64,000 bases of DNA from Polynucleobacter sp. MWH-S4W17. GTDB lineage: Bacteria; Pseudomonadota; Gammaproteobacteria; Burkholderiales; Burkholderiaceae. Positions 1 to 8,989 of this stretch are shown piece by piece. The notes beneath the pieces are model-generated. The model had not been told where the DNA came from. It was given only the letters and a program-made list of their open reading frames with translations, and ran no database searches. The DNA is taken from positions 1,736,001 through 1,800,000 of the forward strand of contig NZ_CP061295.1 in the NCBI RefSeq assembly GCF_018687535.1, read 5' to 3'. The translations under genes and the position numbers were made by a program. How positions within the stretch are numbered: the stretch's first letter is position 1; each line of letters begins with the position of its first letter.

Positions 1-624
1 ACGAAGACGCATGTCTACCCTAAAAACAAACCCATTGGCGTCGTGCTCAGCAAGCAGCTTAATTAAGCGTTTGCCCAATCTCGTGAACCATTCCTGGTTG
101 GATAAATTCTTAGGCCCACCAGTAGTTTCACCCTCATGCTCATAGAGAAAAATCAAATCGATATCTGATGACAGATTGAGTTCAAGGCCGCCCAATTTAC
201 CCATGCCGACAACCATGAGCGGCATCTCTGATTGCGTTGCATTACTCCAAGGCAAGCCGAAACGGGCTTTGAGGTCCTCCCTAATAAAGGCAATCGATGC
301 GGAAACTGCTAATTCAGCAAAATGGCTCAGCGCCTGAGTCACTTCTTGCAAGGCGGCCATGCCATTTAAATCTCGAAATGCAACCCAGAGCATCAAACGC
401 TGCCTGGCCAAGCGCAAATTGGTCATCCATAGGGCCTCGTCTTGCGCATCAGCCCGCTCATCGACACCACAGTCTTTTAGCAAGGCCTTGATGCTCTGTA
501 TATCGACTTTTTTCTGCCCTTGAATACGGAGCCACTCAAGCCATTCAGGGTGAGCACTTAGCCAACGTCGCGCATAAGTCGAGTGTTGCTCTAAAAAATC
601 GATTTGCCGGGAAAAATCATCCAT
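1..624 (-). CDS. glnE: Glutamate-ammonia ligase adenylyltransferase (partial, C-terminus outside window)
   Basis: The first 208 codons of GlnE, which adds and removes AMP on glutamine synthetase in response to nitrogen status (signalled by PII). The start ATG at 624 is preceded in frame by a stop a few codons upstream, so it is the only reasonable start. Around residues 140-160 the read-through gives the nucleotidyltransferase signature GMGKLGG...ELN followed by D-x-D (Asp154 and Asp156), the metal-binding pair of the N-terminal (deadenylylating) domain. The second catalytic domain lies beyond the left edge. The gene is divergent from yhdP with only 68 bp between start codons, an arrangement I associate with Burkholderiaceae. 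Seen: motif and start. Known from family: function. Identification is firm although the gene is cut. Confidence 0.93.
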   Translation of the reverse strand, partial: MDDFSRQIDFLEQHSTYARRWLSAHPEWLEWLRIQGQKKVDIQSIKALLKDCGVDERADAQDEALWMTNLRLARQRLMLWVAFRDLNGMAALQEVTQALSHFAELAVSASIAFIREDLKARFGLPWSNATQSEMPLMVVGMGKLGGLELNLSSDIDLIFLYEHEGETTGGPKNLSNQEWFTRLGKRLIKLLAEHDANGFVFRVDMRLR

Positions 625-692
625 TCCCCCATCTTAATCCGACCCCAAGGCCCAAGCCAGAAGCTTGTCGATCAGGCTGGGGCTGAAGGATA

Positions 693-3600
693 ATGGAGCT
701 CATGCTGCAAAACATCATCCCGCCTCGCCTCAAGAGCGTGCTTGCTAAACGTCCTCAAGGTTCGAACGGGGCTTGGCGTAAGCGTGCCCTCATCTTAACG
801 GGCGTTGTTTTAGCTCTTTGTGTACTGGTGCATGTGGGCGTGCGGTTTGTTCTGTGGCCGCAAATTGAGAAATCTAAAGCCTCGGTTGAGAGGCTCATTA
901 GCGCTCGCATTGGTGCAGATGTATCTATGGACTCTCTACAAGTTTCATGGACGGGCATGAGACCTAATTTTGAAATTGAAGGTTTGCGCTTCAACGCGCC
1001 CGATAAAGCGAAACCGCTCTTATTCATTCAGAAAATTGATGGGCAACTCAGTTGGGCAACTTTTTATCACCTAGCCCCATTCTTTCATGAGCTCAATATC
1101 GAGGGTGCTGAAATTTATGGGCAACGTAATGGCAAAGGCGTCATTACAGTTGCCGGCATCCCCATAGACGGAAAATCCAATGATTACTCCGCTGAGAATT
1201 GGCTCTTTGCTCAAAATGAGATTCGTGTCAGCGATGTCAAATTATTTTGGGATGATCAACTCAAAAAGAAAGCCATTACTTCAATAGATATTCAAAACCT
1301 TTCTCTTAGCAACGGCATTCGTAGCCATCAAGGCTCGCTGAGCGTCATTACCCCCTGGACCAAAGGACCAGTCTCGCTTGATATTGATCTTGTGCACCAT
1401 ATCGGTGGCCAAGCGGGCAATTGGCGCGATTGGATCGGGACTATCTCTTGGAATTTAAATGAACTCCAGCTCACTCAAATAGCAAATGAATTTGCCCTCC
1501 CTCTAAATACGCTTGAGGGAGTGGTGAACTCCAATGGAAAATTAAAAATTGACAACGGCAAACCTGATGGTGGAGAAATTTATCTTGCCGCCGATCGTTT
1601 AACTATTCAACTATCTAAAGGTGAAGATGCCATTGCTCTTGGAAGGCTAGAAACCAACCTGGTTCAAGAAACTGATAATGGCTTGATATCCGTTACTACC
1701 AAGACATTTTCCTGGCGAGATATTGAGAGTCCAGCATCTACCCCCCTCGAGAATTTAAGCCCAATGACTTTCCGCTGGAGACCACCAGCGGGAGACGGGG
1801 AAATTAAAGAATTTGGTTTTTCATCGCCAAAGATTTCGGTTGAGGATGTTGCCTTATTTGCCCTCAACCTGCCTTTATCTAAAAAAGTTCATCAGTGGAT
1901 TAAAGCCTCACAAGCTGATGGTGAGTTACAAGATCTCGATATCAATTGGTCTGAAAGTAAATCACCCTTATCTGCCCTCAATATTCCTGGCGGATGGTTT
2001 AAGTCGAACAAAGTAGACTTTACTGTGAGTGGAAAACTGATCGACCTCAGCTTTGTTGGCATCAATAAAGCGATGCCTTCAGTATCCAAACTGTCTGGCT
2101 TCCTTTCTGCCGACCAAAACAAGGGCAGCCTCTCGATTAAATCAAGCGATCTAGAGCTTGAGGTTAACGATCTATTGGTTGATCCAAAAATCAAGCTTGA
2201 TCAAGCCAATGGTCAAATTTCTTGGGCAAAACAAAAAGGGAATTGGGTCATTAATGCAAAGCAGTTAGCACTTAGTAATTCTGAGATTTCAACCACGCTC
2301 AATCTCAATTACATCATTGGTGAAGGTAAAAATCCTGACTTTATGAACCTGGACATAAATTTTGCTCAGGCTGATCTCAAAACCGCCTATCGTTATTTGC
2401 CTGTTGGCATGGGTAGCGATGCCAAATCCTATCTAAGCAAAGCCTTTGACGCAGGCATCATCAAAAATGGTAGCTTGCATATCAAAGGTGATCCCAATGA
2501 AGTACCCTTCCCTAAAGTAGGCTCAGGAGAATTCACACTCAAGCTACCGATTAATGGCGCCACTTTCAGCCCAGTGCCAAGCTCATCAATCGCACAAGGT
2601 GTTTGGCCCCCATTTAATAGGGTAAACGGCTTGATCAATATGCAGAATGCTAACTTCACGGTAGATATTGATCAAGCAAGCTACAAACAAGTTGCACTGA
2701 GTAAATTTCACGCAGAAATTCCTAGTGTGAGCGCAAAGCTATTACTTCTGACGGTGAATGGTGAGGCTGAAGGTGATGCCCCACAACTACTCGAATATCT
2801 ATTTGCCTCACCTGTTGGTAAAAAGCAAATTGCACTTGAGCGCAATCTAAAGGTTACAGGACCAACCAAGCTCAGCTTGGCCCTTAGCGTTCCCCTATCC
2901 GGTAACGGGGACACCAAAACTGACATTCAACTCAATTTTCCTGGCAACAGGGTCCAGTGGGACGACTTGCCGCCTCTGGATAACCTCAAAGGAAAGATTC
3001 GTATAACTGAGATCAATCCTGAATTCGAAGATATCACCGCTAATTTCCTTGGTGGCGCTATTAAGATTTCAAGTAAAACGCCAAATCAAGGGGGCCCGAG
3101 CTACAACATCTCAGGCGATATTAGCGCTAGCTTTATTAAAAACTACTTTGCAAAAGATTCATCGGTTCAGGTACTTCCGATTTTGCAAGCAATAAGCGGC
3201 GTTGCGAGATATGAGGGCGCCATTCATTTCAATAAAGGCAATAGCGAAACCAATCTCAAGATCGATATGCGTGATTGGGCTAGTTCAGCACCAGCCCCCG
3301 CGAAAAAGCAGATGGGGACACCCATGTCAGGCCAATTAACCCTGAAATCCTTTGCGAAATCACCCTCCACATCCAGTCGATTTACATGGGATGGAAAAAT
3401 TGGTGACACCTACTTTATTCAAGGTGAGCTTGGCAGTGATGACGCTCTTCGTCATGCGGTAGGAATCGGCACTGGCGCAGCACTCCCGAACCAAGGCTTT
3501 CAGCTTAATCTTGCCACTTCAGAGCTGAATCTCGATGTATGGCAAGATTTTTTAGAAAGCCAAAAGAAGAAAGGTTCTTCTAAAGCGGAAGAAAATAATC

Positions 3601-4853
3601 CAAGCAATATTCAAATTGCTGCCCAAGTAAAAAAAGTCATTTTGTTTGAGCGCAATTGGCAGGATATGAATTTTTCAGCAAGCAATAAAAATGCCGCTTG
3701 GCAAATGCGCATTAATTCACCCTCCATCGCCGGTCAACTGCAATATACAGAACCCAATAAGTCACAACTAAGCGGTTTGATTAGTGGGCGCTTAGCGCGA
3801 CTCAAGTTTCCCGAGAAAGTCAGCACTCCAATTGAGGTCAAAAAGCCAGCCTCAAAAAATCTTCCTGCCAAAACTGCGATTAATCCTGACTCCATTCCTA
3901 GTATTGATTTAGCTATTGATGACTTCAGCTGGGGTAAGGCTCAGCTTGGTCAGATGAAAATTAAAACCAGGACAAATAACAACGTCCTCAATGTGGATTC
4001 CATCCAATTTAATAATCCCCAAGGCAGCTCTGCTTTAACTGGGCGCTGGGTTGGCGCCACCCAGAATCAAGCTGAACACACAACGGTGAATGTTGATTTA
4101 GACATTAAGGATGCTGGTCAAATTATTGGGCATTGGACCAGCCAAAAATCAGTGGAAGGCGGCCAAGGCAAATTGACCAGTAACGTGGAGTGGGATGGCA
4201 CTCCTTTCGTACCTCAATTCGATACCCTAGCCGGTAAGGTAACCTTGAATCTTGAAAAAGGTCGATTGTTAGAGGTGAATACCAGCGGCGCCAAGCTGCT
4301 TGACGTACTCAGCCTACAAAGTTTATTTAGATTTGCTACTCTGGACCTCCAGGGAAGCTTGGGCAATATTGTGACCAAGGGAACGCCATTTAATTCCATT
4401 GATGCTTCTTTTGATATTAGCTCCGGAGTTGCTCAAACGAAGCAATTCACAATGGGTTTAGACCAAGCACGGGTTGCCATGAATGGGCAAATCAATATCC
4501 CCAAACAAACGCAAGATTTACGTGTCACCATATTTCCAACAATTGATGCAACAGCCGGCTCATTGGCTGCCTTCGCCATTAATCCTATCGTAGGTCTGGG
4601 CGCATTGGTTGGGCAGTATTTAATTACCAGTCAAATCAATCGTAATCTCCAATCAGACTATCTGGTCCAAGGCTCTTGGGATGATCCAGAAGTGATCCCC
4701 CTTGACCAAAAGGGTCAGCCAATTGACTCGAAAACTTTAGATACTATTCGCAGTAAAGAGTTGTTGAAAGAGCAAAGCAAGCCGAATAATAGTAACTCTG
4801 GGCCACAAAGCACTCCGAGTAATTTAGGTAGCCCCAATAAAATTGCTAACTAA
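693..4853 (+). CDS. yhdP: YhdP family AsmA-like envelope protein
   Basis: A 1386-residue protein with one N-terminal membrane segment (about residues 31-54) and a very long, probably periplasmic, beta-rich remainder that ends in a Ser/Asn/Pro-rich low-complexity tail. This is the layout of the YhdP/TamB/AsmA-like bridge proteins, which in E. coli help move phospholipids from the inner to the outer membrane. The C-terminal AsmA-like region (about 1180-1340) contains the family-typical pattern of a long amphipathic segment followed by NPIVGLGALVGQYL. It is slightly longer than E. coli YhdP (about 1270 residues). ATG 693 has a good AAGGA box; an ATG three codons later is possible. It starts a close-packed run with the nitrilase, tldD and aroG. 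Function is transferred from the family, not read from a catalytic motif. Confidence 0.88.
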   Translation: MELMLQNIIPPRLKSVLAKRPQGSNGAWRKRALILTGVVLALCVLVHVGVRFVLWPQIEKSKASVERLISARIGADVSMDSLQVSWTGMRPNFEIEGLRFNAPDKAKPLLFIQKIDGQLSWATFYHLAPFFHELNIEGAEIYGQRNGKGVITVAGIPIDGKSNDYSAENWLFAQNEIRVSDVKLFWDDQLKKKAITSIDIQNLSLSNGIRSHQGSLSVITPWTKGPVSLDIDLVHHIGGQAGNWRDWIGTISWNLNELQLTQIANEFALPLNTLEGVVNSNGKLKIDNGKPDGGEIYLAADRLTIQLSKGEDAIALGRLETNLVQETDNGLISVTTKTFSWRDIESPASTPLENLSPMTFRWRPPAGDGEIKEFGFSSPKISVEDVALFALNLPLSKKVHQWIKASQADGELQDLDINWSESKSPLSALNIPGGWFKSNKVDFTVSGKLIDLSFVGINKAMPSVSKLSGFLSADQNKGSLSIKSSDLELEVNDLLVDPKIKLDQANGQISWAKQKGNWVINAKQLALSNSEISTTLNLNYIIGEGKNPDFMNLDINFAQADLKTAYRYLPVGMGSDAKSYLSKAFDAGIIKNGSLHIKGDPNEVPFPKVGSGEFTLKLPINGATFSPVPSSSIAQGVWPPFNRVNGLINMQNANFTVDIDQASYKQVALSKFHAEIPSVSAKLLLLTVNGEAEGDAPQLLEYLFASPVGKKQIALERNLKVTGPTKLSLALSVPLSGNGDTKTDIQLNFPGNRVQWDDLPPLDNLKGKIRITEINPEFEDITANFLGGAIKISSKTPNQGGPSYNISGDISASFIKNYFAKDSSVQVLPILQAISGVARYEGAIHFNKGNSETNLKIDMRDWASSAPAPAKKQMGTPMSGQLTLKSFAKSPSTSSRFTWDGKIGDTYFIQGELGSDDALRHAVGIGTGAALPNQGFQLNLATSELNLDVWQDFLESQKKKGSSKAEENNPSNIQIAAQVKKVILFERNWQDMNFSASNKNAAWQMRINSPSIAGQLQYTEPNKSQLSGLISGRLARLKFPEKVSTPIEVKKPASKNLPAKTAINPDSIPSIDLAIDDFSWGKAQLGQMKIKTRTNNNVLNVDSIQFNNPQGSSALTGRWVGATQNQAEHTTVNVDLDIKDAGQIIGHWTSQKSVEGGQGKLTSNVEWDGTPFVPQFDTLAGKVTLNLEKGRLLEVNTSGAKLLDVLSLQSLFRFATLDLQGSLGNIVTKGTPFNSIDASFDISSGVAQTKQFTMGLDQARVAMNGQINIPKQTQDLRVTIFPTIDATAGSLAAFAINPIVGLGALVGQYLITSQINRNLQSDYLVQGSWDDPEVIPLDQKGQPIDSKTLDTIRSKELLKEQSKPNNSNSGPQSTPSNLGSPNKIAN

Positions 4854-4859
4854 ATCATC

Positions 4860-5693
4860 ATGAACTCATCAGTAAATAGCGCAGACCTCAAGATTGCCTC
4901 CATTCAGATGGTCTCCACACCTGATTTGCGGGAGAACTTATCTACAGCAAGCAGACTCGTCGTCGCAGCTGCAGCCGAAGGCGCACAACTTGCTGTCTTA
5001 CCAGAGTATTTTTGCTTAATGGGCCTCAAGGACACCGATAAAGTTCGGGCCCGCGAAAGCATTGGTAGTGGGCCCATCCAAGAGCAACTTTCGGATATTG
5101 CACAACAAAATAATATTTACCTAGTGGCAGGTACTATTCCACTGGAAGCAAAAGATTCTAATAAAGTACTTAATACAAGCCTTGTTTTTAATCCTGCTGG
5201 CGAGCAAATTTCTCGTTACGACAAAATTCATTTATTTGGTTTTCAAACAGCAACTGAGCGTTATCAAGAATCCGAAACAATTGAGGCTGGCAATGCGCCG
5301 GGCCTCTTAAAAATTTCAATTGGCGGAAATGATTGGACCTTTGGTTTGAGTATTTGCTATGACCTGCGCTTCCCAGAGCTCTATCGCGCCCTTGGACAGG
5401 TAGATTGCCATATCATCCCAGCCGCCTTTACCTATACAACTGGCAAGGATCATTGGGAAATTCTCTTACGCGCTCGCGCTATCGAAAACCAATGTTACGT
5501 GTTAGCCTCCGCCCAAGGCGGCATTCATCAAAATCAACGACGTACTTGGGGCAATAGTATGTTGATTGATCCTTGGGGCAGCATCTTGGCCAACCTCCCC
5601 GAGGGTGAAGGCTTTATTTCTGGGGTTTTGTGCAAAGATAAATTAAACGAGGTACGCTCTAAGTTACCCGCACTTGCGCATCGCAAGCTTTAA
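4860..5693 (+). CDS. Carbon-nitrogen hydrolase (nitrilase superfamily, Nit-type)
   Basis: A 277-residue single-domain nitrilase-superfamily enzyme. The catalytic triad is visible: Glu49 in LPEYF, Lys122 in RYDKIHLF and Cys166 in [13 protein letters not shown]. Length and motif spacing match the NitFhit/Nit2-like branch, whose best-known members are omega-amidase and deaminated-glutathione amidase; the exact substrate cannot be told from sequence. It begins 6 bp after yhdP and is followed closely by tldD, so it is probably cotranscribed with both. Seen: triad and length. Known: hydrolysis of a C-N bond through a cysteine thioester. Inferred: metabolite-repair role. Confidence 0.9.
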   Translation: MNSSVNSADLKIASIQMVSTPDLRENLSTASRLVVAAAAEGAQLAVLPEYFCLMGLKDTDKVRARESIGSGPIQEQLSDIAQQNNIYLVAGTIPLEAKDSNKVLNTSLVFNPAGEQISRYDKIHLFGFQTATERYQESETIEAGNAPGLLKISIGGNDWTFGLSICYDLRFPELYRALGQVDCHIIPAAFTYTTGKDHWEILLRARAIENQCYVLASAQGGIHQNQRRTWGNSMLIDPWGSILANLPEGEGFISGVLCKDKLNEVRSKLPALAHRKL

Positions 5694-5713
5694 AGAAAGA
5701 TTTGCTGAATCAC

Positions 5714-7204
5714 ATGAATGCACCAGAAGCACTATTCCCTGCCAATTGGACGAAAGCCAAAAAGCAAGCAGACCTTATCAAGTTAGCCAAATCTATTTTG
5801 CTCGAACCAACCGGCTTATCCGAGCAAGACTTACATGGTACCTTTGGCAATCTATTTGCCCATCGCCTTGATGATGCAGATCTCTACTTCCAACATACTC
5901 GGAGTGAGAGCTGGAGTCTTGAAGAAGGCATTGTTAAGTCCGGCAGCTTTAATATTGATCAAGGCGTTGGTGTGCGCGCTATTTATGGCGATAAGACAGC
6001 TTTCGCTTATTCAGATGAAATTAATTTAGAAGCTTTAAATAAAGCAGCTAAAGCTACTCGAGTGATTGGGCCCGAGGGTGGTAAGCAGGCGGTTGCCAGC
6101 AAACTTTTTAATCCCATATCCAATAAGCTCTACTCGGATGTCAATCCTTTAGATTCTCTTCAGCCCAAAGAAAAAATTGCCCTTCTGGAAAGCATAGAAC
6201 GTCGCGCTAAAGCACGTGACCCACGGATCATCCAGGTTATGGCCAGTCTGGCCGGGGAGTTTGATGTTGTATTGGTTGTGCGTGCGGATGGCTTGTTGGC
6301 GGCAGATGTACGCCCGTTAGTGCGCGTTTCGGTACACGTTATTGCAGAACAGAATGGTCGGCGTGAATCAGGCTCCTCTGGCGGCGGCGCACGTCATGAC
6401 TACCTCTACTTCAATACTGATTTGATTAATCGCTATGTTGATGAAGCTGTTGACGGAGCCCTATTAAATCTCGAATCGCGCCCAGCACCTGCTGGCCCAA
6501 TGACAGTGGTCATGGGGCCGGGCTGGCCAGGCGTTCTATTACATGAGGCAGTTGGTCATGGTCTCGAGGGCGACTTTAATCGCAAAGGATCCTCTGCTTT
6601 TGCTGGTCGTATTGGACAGCGCGTTGCAGCTAAAGGTGTCACCGTTGTGGATGATGGAACCTTATCTGGACGTAGAGGCTCTTTAAATATTGATGACGAA
6701 GGAACTCCCACTCAATGCACCACCTTAATTGAAGACGGCATTTTGAAGGGCTATATTCAGGATAGCCTGAATGCCCGACTCATGAATATGCCCCTCACTG
6801 GCAATGGTCGGCGTGAAAGTTTTGCCTCACTACCAATGCCGCGCATGACAAATACCTACATGTTGGCCGGTAAAGATGATCCTCAAGAAATTGTCGCCAG
6901 CATCAAGCGCGGTTTATACGCAGTGAACTTTGGCGGCGGTCAGGTTGACATCACTAGCGGCAAATTTGTATTTTCTGCTTCAGAGGCCTATTGGGTTGAG
7001 AACGGCAAAATTCAATATCCCGTCAAAGGCGCGACCATTATTGGTAGCGGGCCAGAATCCCTAAAACAGGTTTCTATGATCGGAAATGACCTAAAACTAG
7101 ACGGTGGGGTTGGGGTTTGTGGCAAGGAAGGGCAAAGTGTTCCAGTCGGGGTTGGGCAGCCTACCCTGAGGATTGATAGCCTGACTGTGGGTGGGACTGC
7201 CTAA
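5714..7204 (+). CDS. tldD: TldD metalloprotease subunit
   Basis: A protein of 496 residues belonging to the TldD/PmbA (U62) family. The zinc-site motif HEAVGH followed by Glu lies near residues 277-283, as expected for the catalytic subunit TldD, which pairs with TldE/PmbA to degrade unfolded peptides and to process antitoxins and modified peptides in some bacteria. The partner gene is not in this window. I chose ATG 5714; a TTG at 5702, better spaced from an AAAGAAAGA stretch, would add four residues, so the start is not settled. The gene follows the nitrilase by about 20 bp and precedes aroG by about 30 bp. Seen: HExxxH. Known: heterodimeric protease. Confidence 0.93.
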   Translation: MNAPEALFPANWTKAKKQADLIKLAKSILLEPTGLSEQDLHGTFGNLFAHRLDDADLYFQHTRSESWSLEEGIVKSGSFNIDQGVGVRAIYGDKTAFAYSDEINLEALNKAAKATRVIGPEGGKQAVASKLFNPISNKLYSDVNPLDSLQPKEKIALLESIERRAKARDPRIIQVMASLAGEFDVVLVVRADGLLAADVRPLVRVSVHVIAEQNGRRESGSSGGGARHDYLYFNTDLINRYVDEAVDGALLNLESRPAPAGPMTVVMGPGWPGVLLHEAVGHGLEGDFNRKGSSAFAGRIGQRVAAKGVTVVDDGTLSGRRGSLNIDDEGTPTQCTTLIEDGILKGYIQDSLNARLMNMPLTGNGRRESFASLPMPRMTNTYMLAGKDDPQEIVASIKRGLYAVNFGGGQVDITSGKFVFSASEAYWVENGKIQYPVKGATIIGSGPESLKQVSMIGNDLKLDGGVGVCGKEGQSVPVGVGQPTLRIDSLTVGGTA

Positions 7205-7234
7205 TATTGGCTAATTACGGCTTAAAATAGCCAG

Positions 7235-8359
7235 ATGAGCCAACAAAATACGAATCCCGCTAATTGGTACTCTGCTGTCGACAAGACCTCAGATACTGAC
7301 GATCAACGCATTGACAACATTTCTGTTCTGCCTCCGCCAGAGCATTTAATTCGCTTCTTTCCGATTTCTGGAACGCCTACTGAAGCGTTGATCAGCAACA
7401 CTCGCAAAAAGATCCGCGACATTATTCATGGCAAGAATGACCGCTTACTCGTGATCATCGGACCATGCTCCATTCATGACCCAAAAGCAGCGTTGGAATA
7501 TTGCCAACGCCTCTTAGTTGAGCGCGAGCGTTTTGCTGGTGAATTAGAAATTGTGATGCGCGTATATTTTGAAAAGCCACGCACTACTGTTGGCTGGAAG
7601 GGTTTGATTAACGACCCGTATCTGGATGAAAGCTATCGCATCGAAGAAGGTCTACGCCTTGCGCGCCAAGTACTGATGGAAATCAATCGCCTTGGCATGC
7701 CAGCTGGTAGCGAATTCTTGGATGTGATTTCTCCGCAATATATTGCGGATCTGATTTCATGGGGTGCTATTGGTGCGCGTACTACTGAAAGCCAAGTTCA
7801 CCGCGAACTTGCATCTGGCTTGTCTGCACCTATCGGATTTAAGAACGGTACTGATGGCAACATCAAAATTGCTACCGATGCGATTCAAGCAGCAGGTCGC
7901 CCACATCATTTCTTATCCGTTCATAAAAATGGTCAAGTATCGGTTGTGGAAACTAAAGGCAATAAAGATTGCCATGTGATTTTGCGTGGCGGCAAAGAGC
8001 CAAATTACGAGGCTCAATTTGTGCAAGCAGCCTGCTCTGAGCTTGAAGCGGCCAAGCTTCCAGCCAGTTTGATGGTTGATTTATCCCATGCCAATTCAAG
8101 CAAAAAGCATGAGCGTCAGATTGTGGTTGCCGACGATGTAGCTCAGCAAATTGAGTCTGGCTCACACCAGATTTTTGGCGTGATGGTTGAGAGTCATTTA
8201 AATGATGGCGCCCAGAAATTTACACCCGGAAAAGATGACCCAAGTAAATTGGAATACGGCAAGAGTATTACTGATGCCTGCATCAACTGGGATGACTCTG
8301 TGAAGGTACTAGAGCGTCTAGCTACAGCCGTTAAGAAACGCAGAAGCAAGAAGAAGTAA
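7235..8359 (+). CDS. aroG: 3-deoxy-7-phosphoheptulonate (DAHP) synthase, class I
   Basis: A 374-residue class I (AroFGH) DAHP synthase, condensing phosphoenolpyruvate and erythrose 4-phosphate in the first step of the shikimate pathway. Visible family segments include IIGPCSIHD, RVYFEKPRTTVGWKGLINDP, GARTTESQVHRE, GFKNGTDG and VDLSHANS, which together hold the metal and substrate ligands. The N-terminal extension before the barrel is the part that carries feedback control in E. coli AroG; which amino acid inhibits this copy cannot be decided by eye. It ends in a Lys/Arg-rich tail and is followed by a strong terminator. No clear Shine-Dalgarno sequence precedes the ATG. Confidence 0.95.
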   Translation: MSQQNTNPANWYSAVDKTSDTDDQRIDNISVLPPPEHLIRFFPISGTPTEALISNTRKKIRDIIHGKNDRLLVIIGPCSIHDPKAALEYCQRLLVERERFAGELEIVMRVYFEKPRTTVGWKGLINDPYLDESYRIEEGLRLARQVLMEINRLGMPAGSEFLDVISPQYIADLISWGAIGARTTESQVHRELASGLSAPIGFKNGTDGNIKIATDAIQAAGRPHHFLSVHKNGQVSVVETKGNKDCHVILRGGKEPNYEAQFVQAACSELEAAKLPASLMVDLSHANSSKKHERQIVVADDVAQQIESGSHQIFGVMVESHLNDGAQKFTPGKDDPSKLEYGKSITDACINWDDSVKVLERLATAVKKRRSKKK

Positions 8360-8388
8360 TACTGCAGTATTTTTTAAGCGCTGGTGAT

Positions 8389-8420
8389 AAAAGAGACTAA
8401 TTTATTTAGTCTCTTTTTTT
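8389..8420. terminator. Bidirectional intrinsic terminator between aroG and the adenosyltransferase gene
   Basis: A perfect 12-bp stem (8389-8400 with 8406-8417), loop TTTAT, A-run on one side and T-run on the other, so it can act in both directions. It lies between convergent aroG and the cobalamin adenosyltransferase gene and overlaps the last codons and the stop of the latter. Confidence 0.9.
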
Positions 8421-8971
8421 TCATGCTTCCACAATACATCTGCGCCACCAGCCGCACGATTCAAAATACGCGCAAGCACAAAGAGTAAATCAGATAGGCG
8501 GTTGACATATTGACGAGGGGAGTCATATAAAGGCTCTTCCCAACCCAAGCGAACAATCGAACGTTCGGCCCTGCGACATACAGTGCGACAAACATGGGCT
8601 TGCGCAGCAGCGCGAGTACCACCCGGCAAAATGAATTCAGTCAAAGGGGGTAATTGTTTGTTGTATTTTTCGAGCCAAACATCTAGCTGCACTACATGCT
8701 CAGGATTGAGTAGTTTGTAATTAGGGATGCAAAGTTCACCCCCTAAATCGAATAAATCATGCTGCACCTGCAGAAAAAGCTCCTGTAATTCAGCAGAAAT
8801 GCTTGCTGGGATGTCCTCGGTCATTAAAACCCCGATTTCAGAGTTCAACTCATCGATATCGCCCATGGCGCAGACCCGTAGGTGGTCCTTCTCTACGCGA
8901 CTTCCGTCACCCAAGCCCGTCATTCCTGCGTCACCGGTTCTAGTGGCGATTTTTGATAGTCGATTTCCCAT
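8402..8971 (-). CDS. Cob(I)yrinic acid a,c-diamide / cob(I)alamin adenosyltransferase, PduO type
   Basis: A 189-residue PduO/MMAB-type ATP:cob(I)alamin adenosyltransferase, which makes adenosylcobalamin. The N-terminus reads SKIATRTGDAGMTGLGDGSRVEKD, the conserved ATP-binding start of the family, and the C-terminal part contains RTVCRRAERSIVRL and YVNRLSDLLFVLAR with the conserved Arg and Asn residues. Length is normal. It converges on aroG, with the shared terminator reaching into its last codons (KKETK), and is divergent from glcD with only 18 bp between start codons. No cobalamin riboswitch is visible in that short gap. Function is firm by motif; the cobalamin-dependent partner enzyme is not in the window. 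Confidence 0.93.
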   Translation of the reverse strand: MGNRLSKIATRTGDAGMTGLGDGSRVEKDHLRVCAMGDIDELNSEIGVLMTEDIPASISAELQELFLQVQHDLFDLGGELCIPNYKLLNPEHVVQLDVWLEKYNKQLPPLTEFILPGGTRAAAQAHVCRTVCRRAERSIVRLGWEEPLYDSPRQYVNRLSDLLFVLARILNRAAGGADVLWKHEKKETK

Positions 8972-8989
8972 AAGCTTAATTATAGGTAA

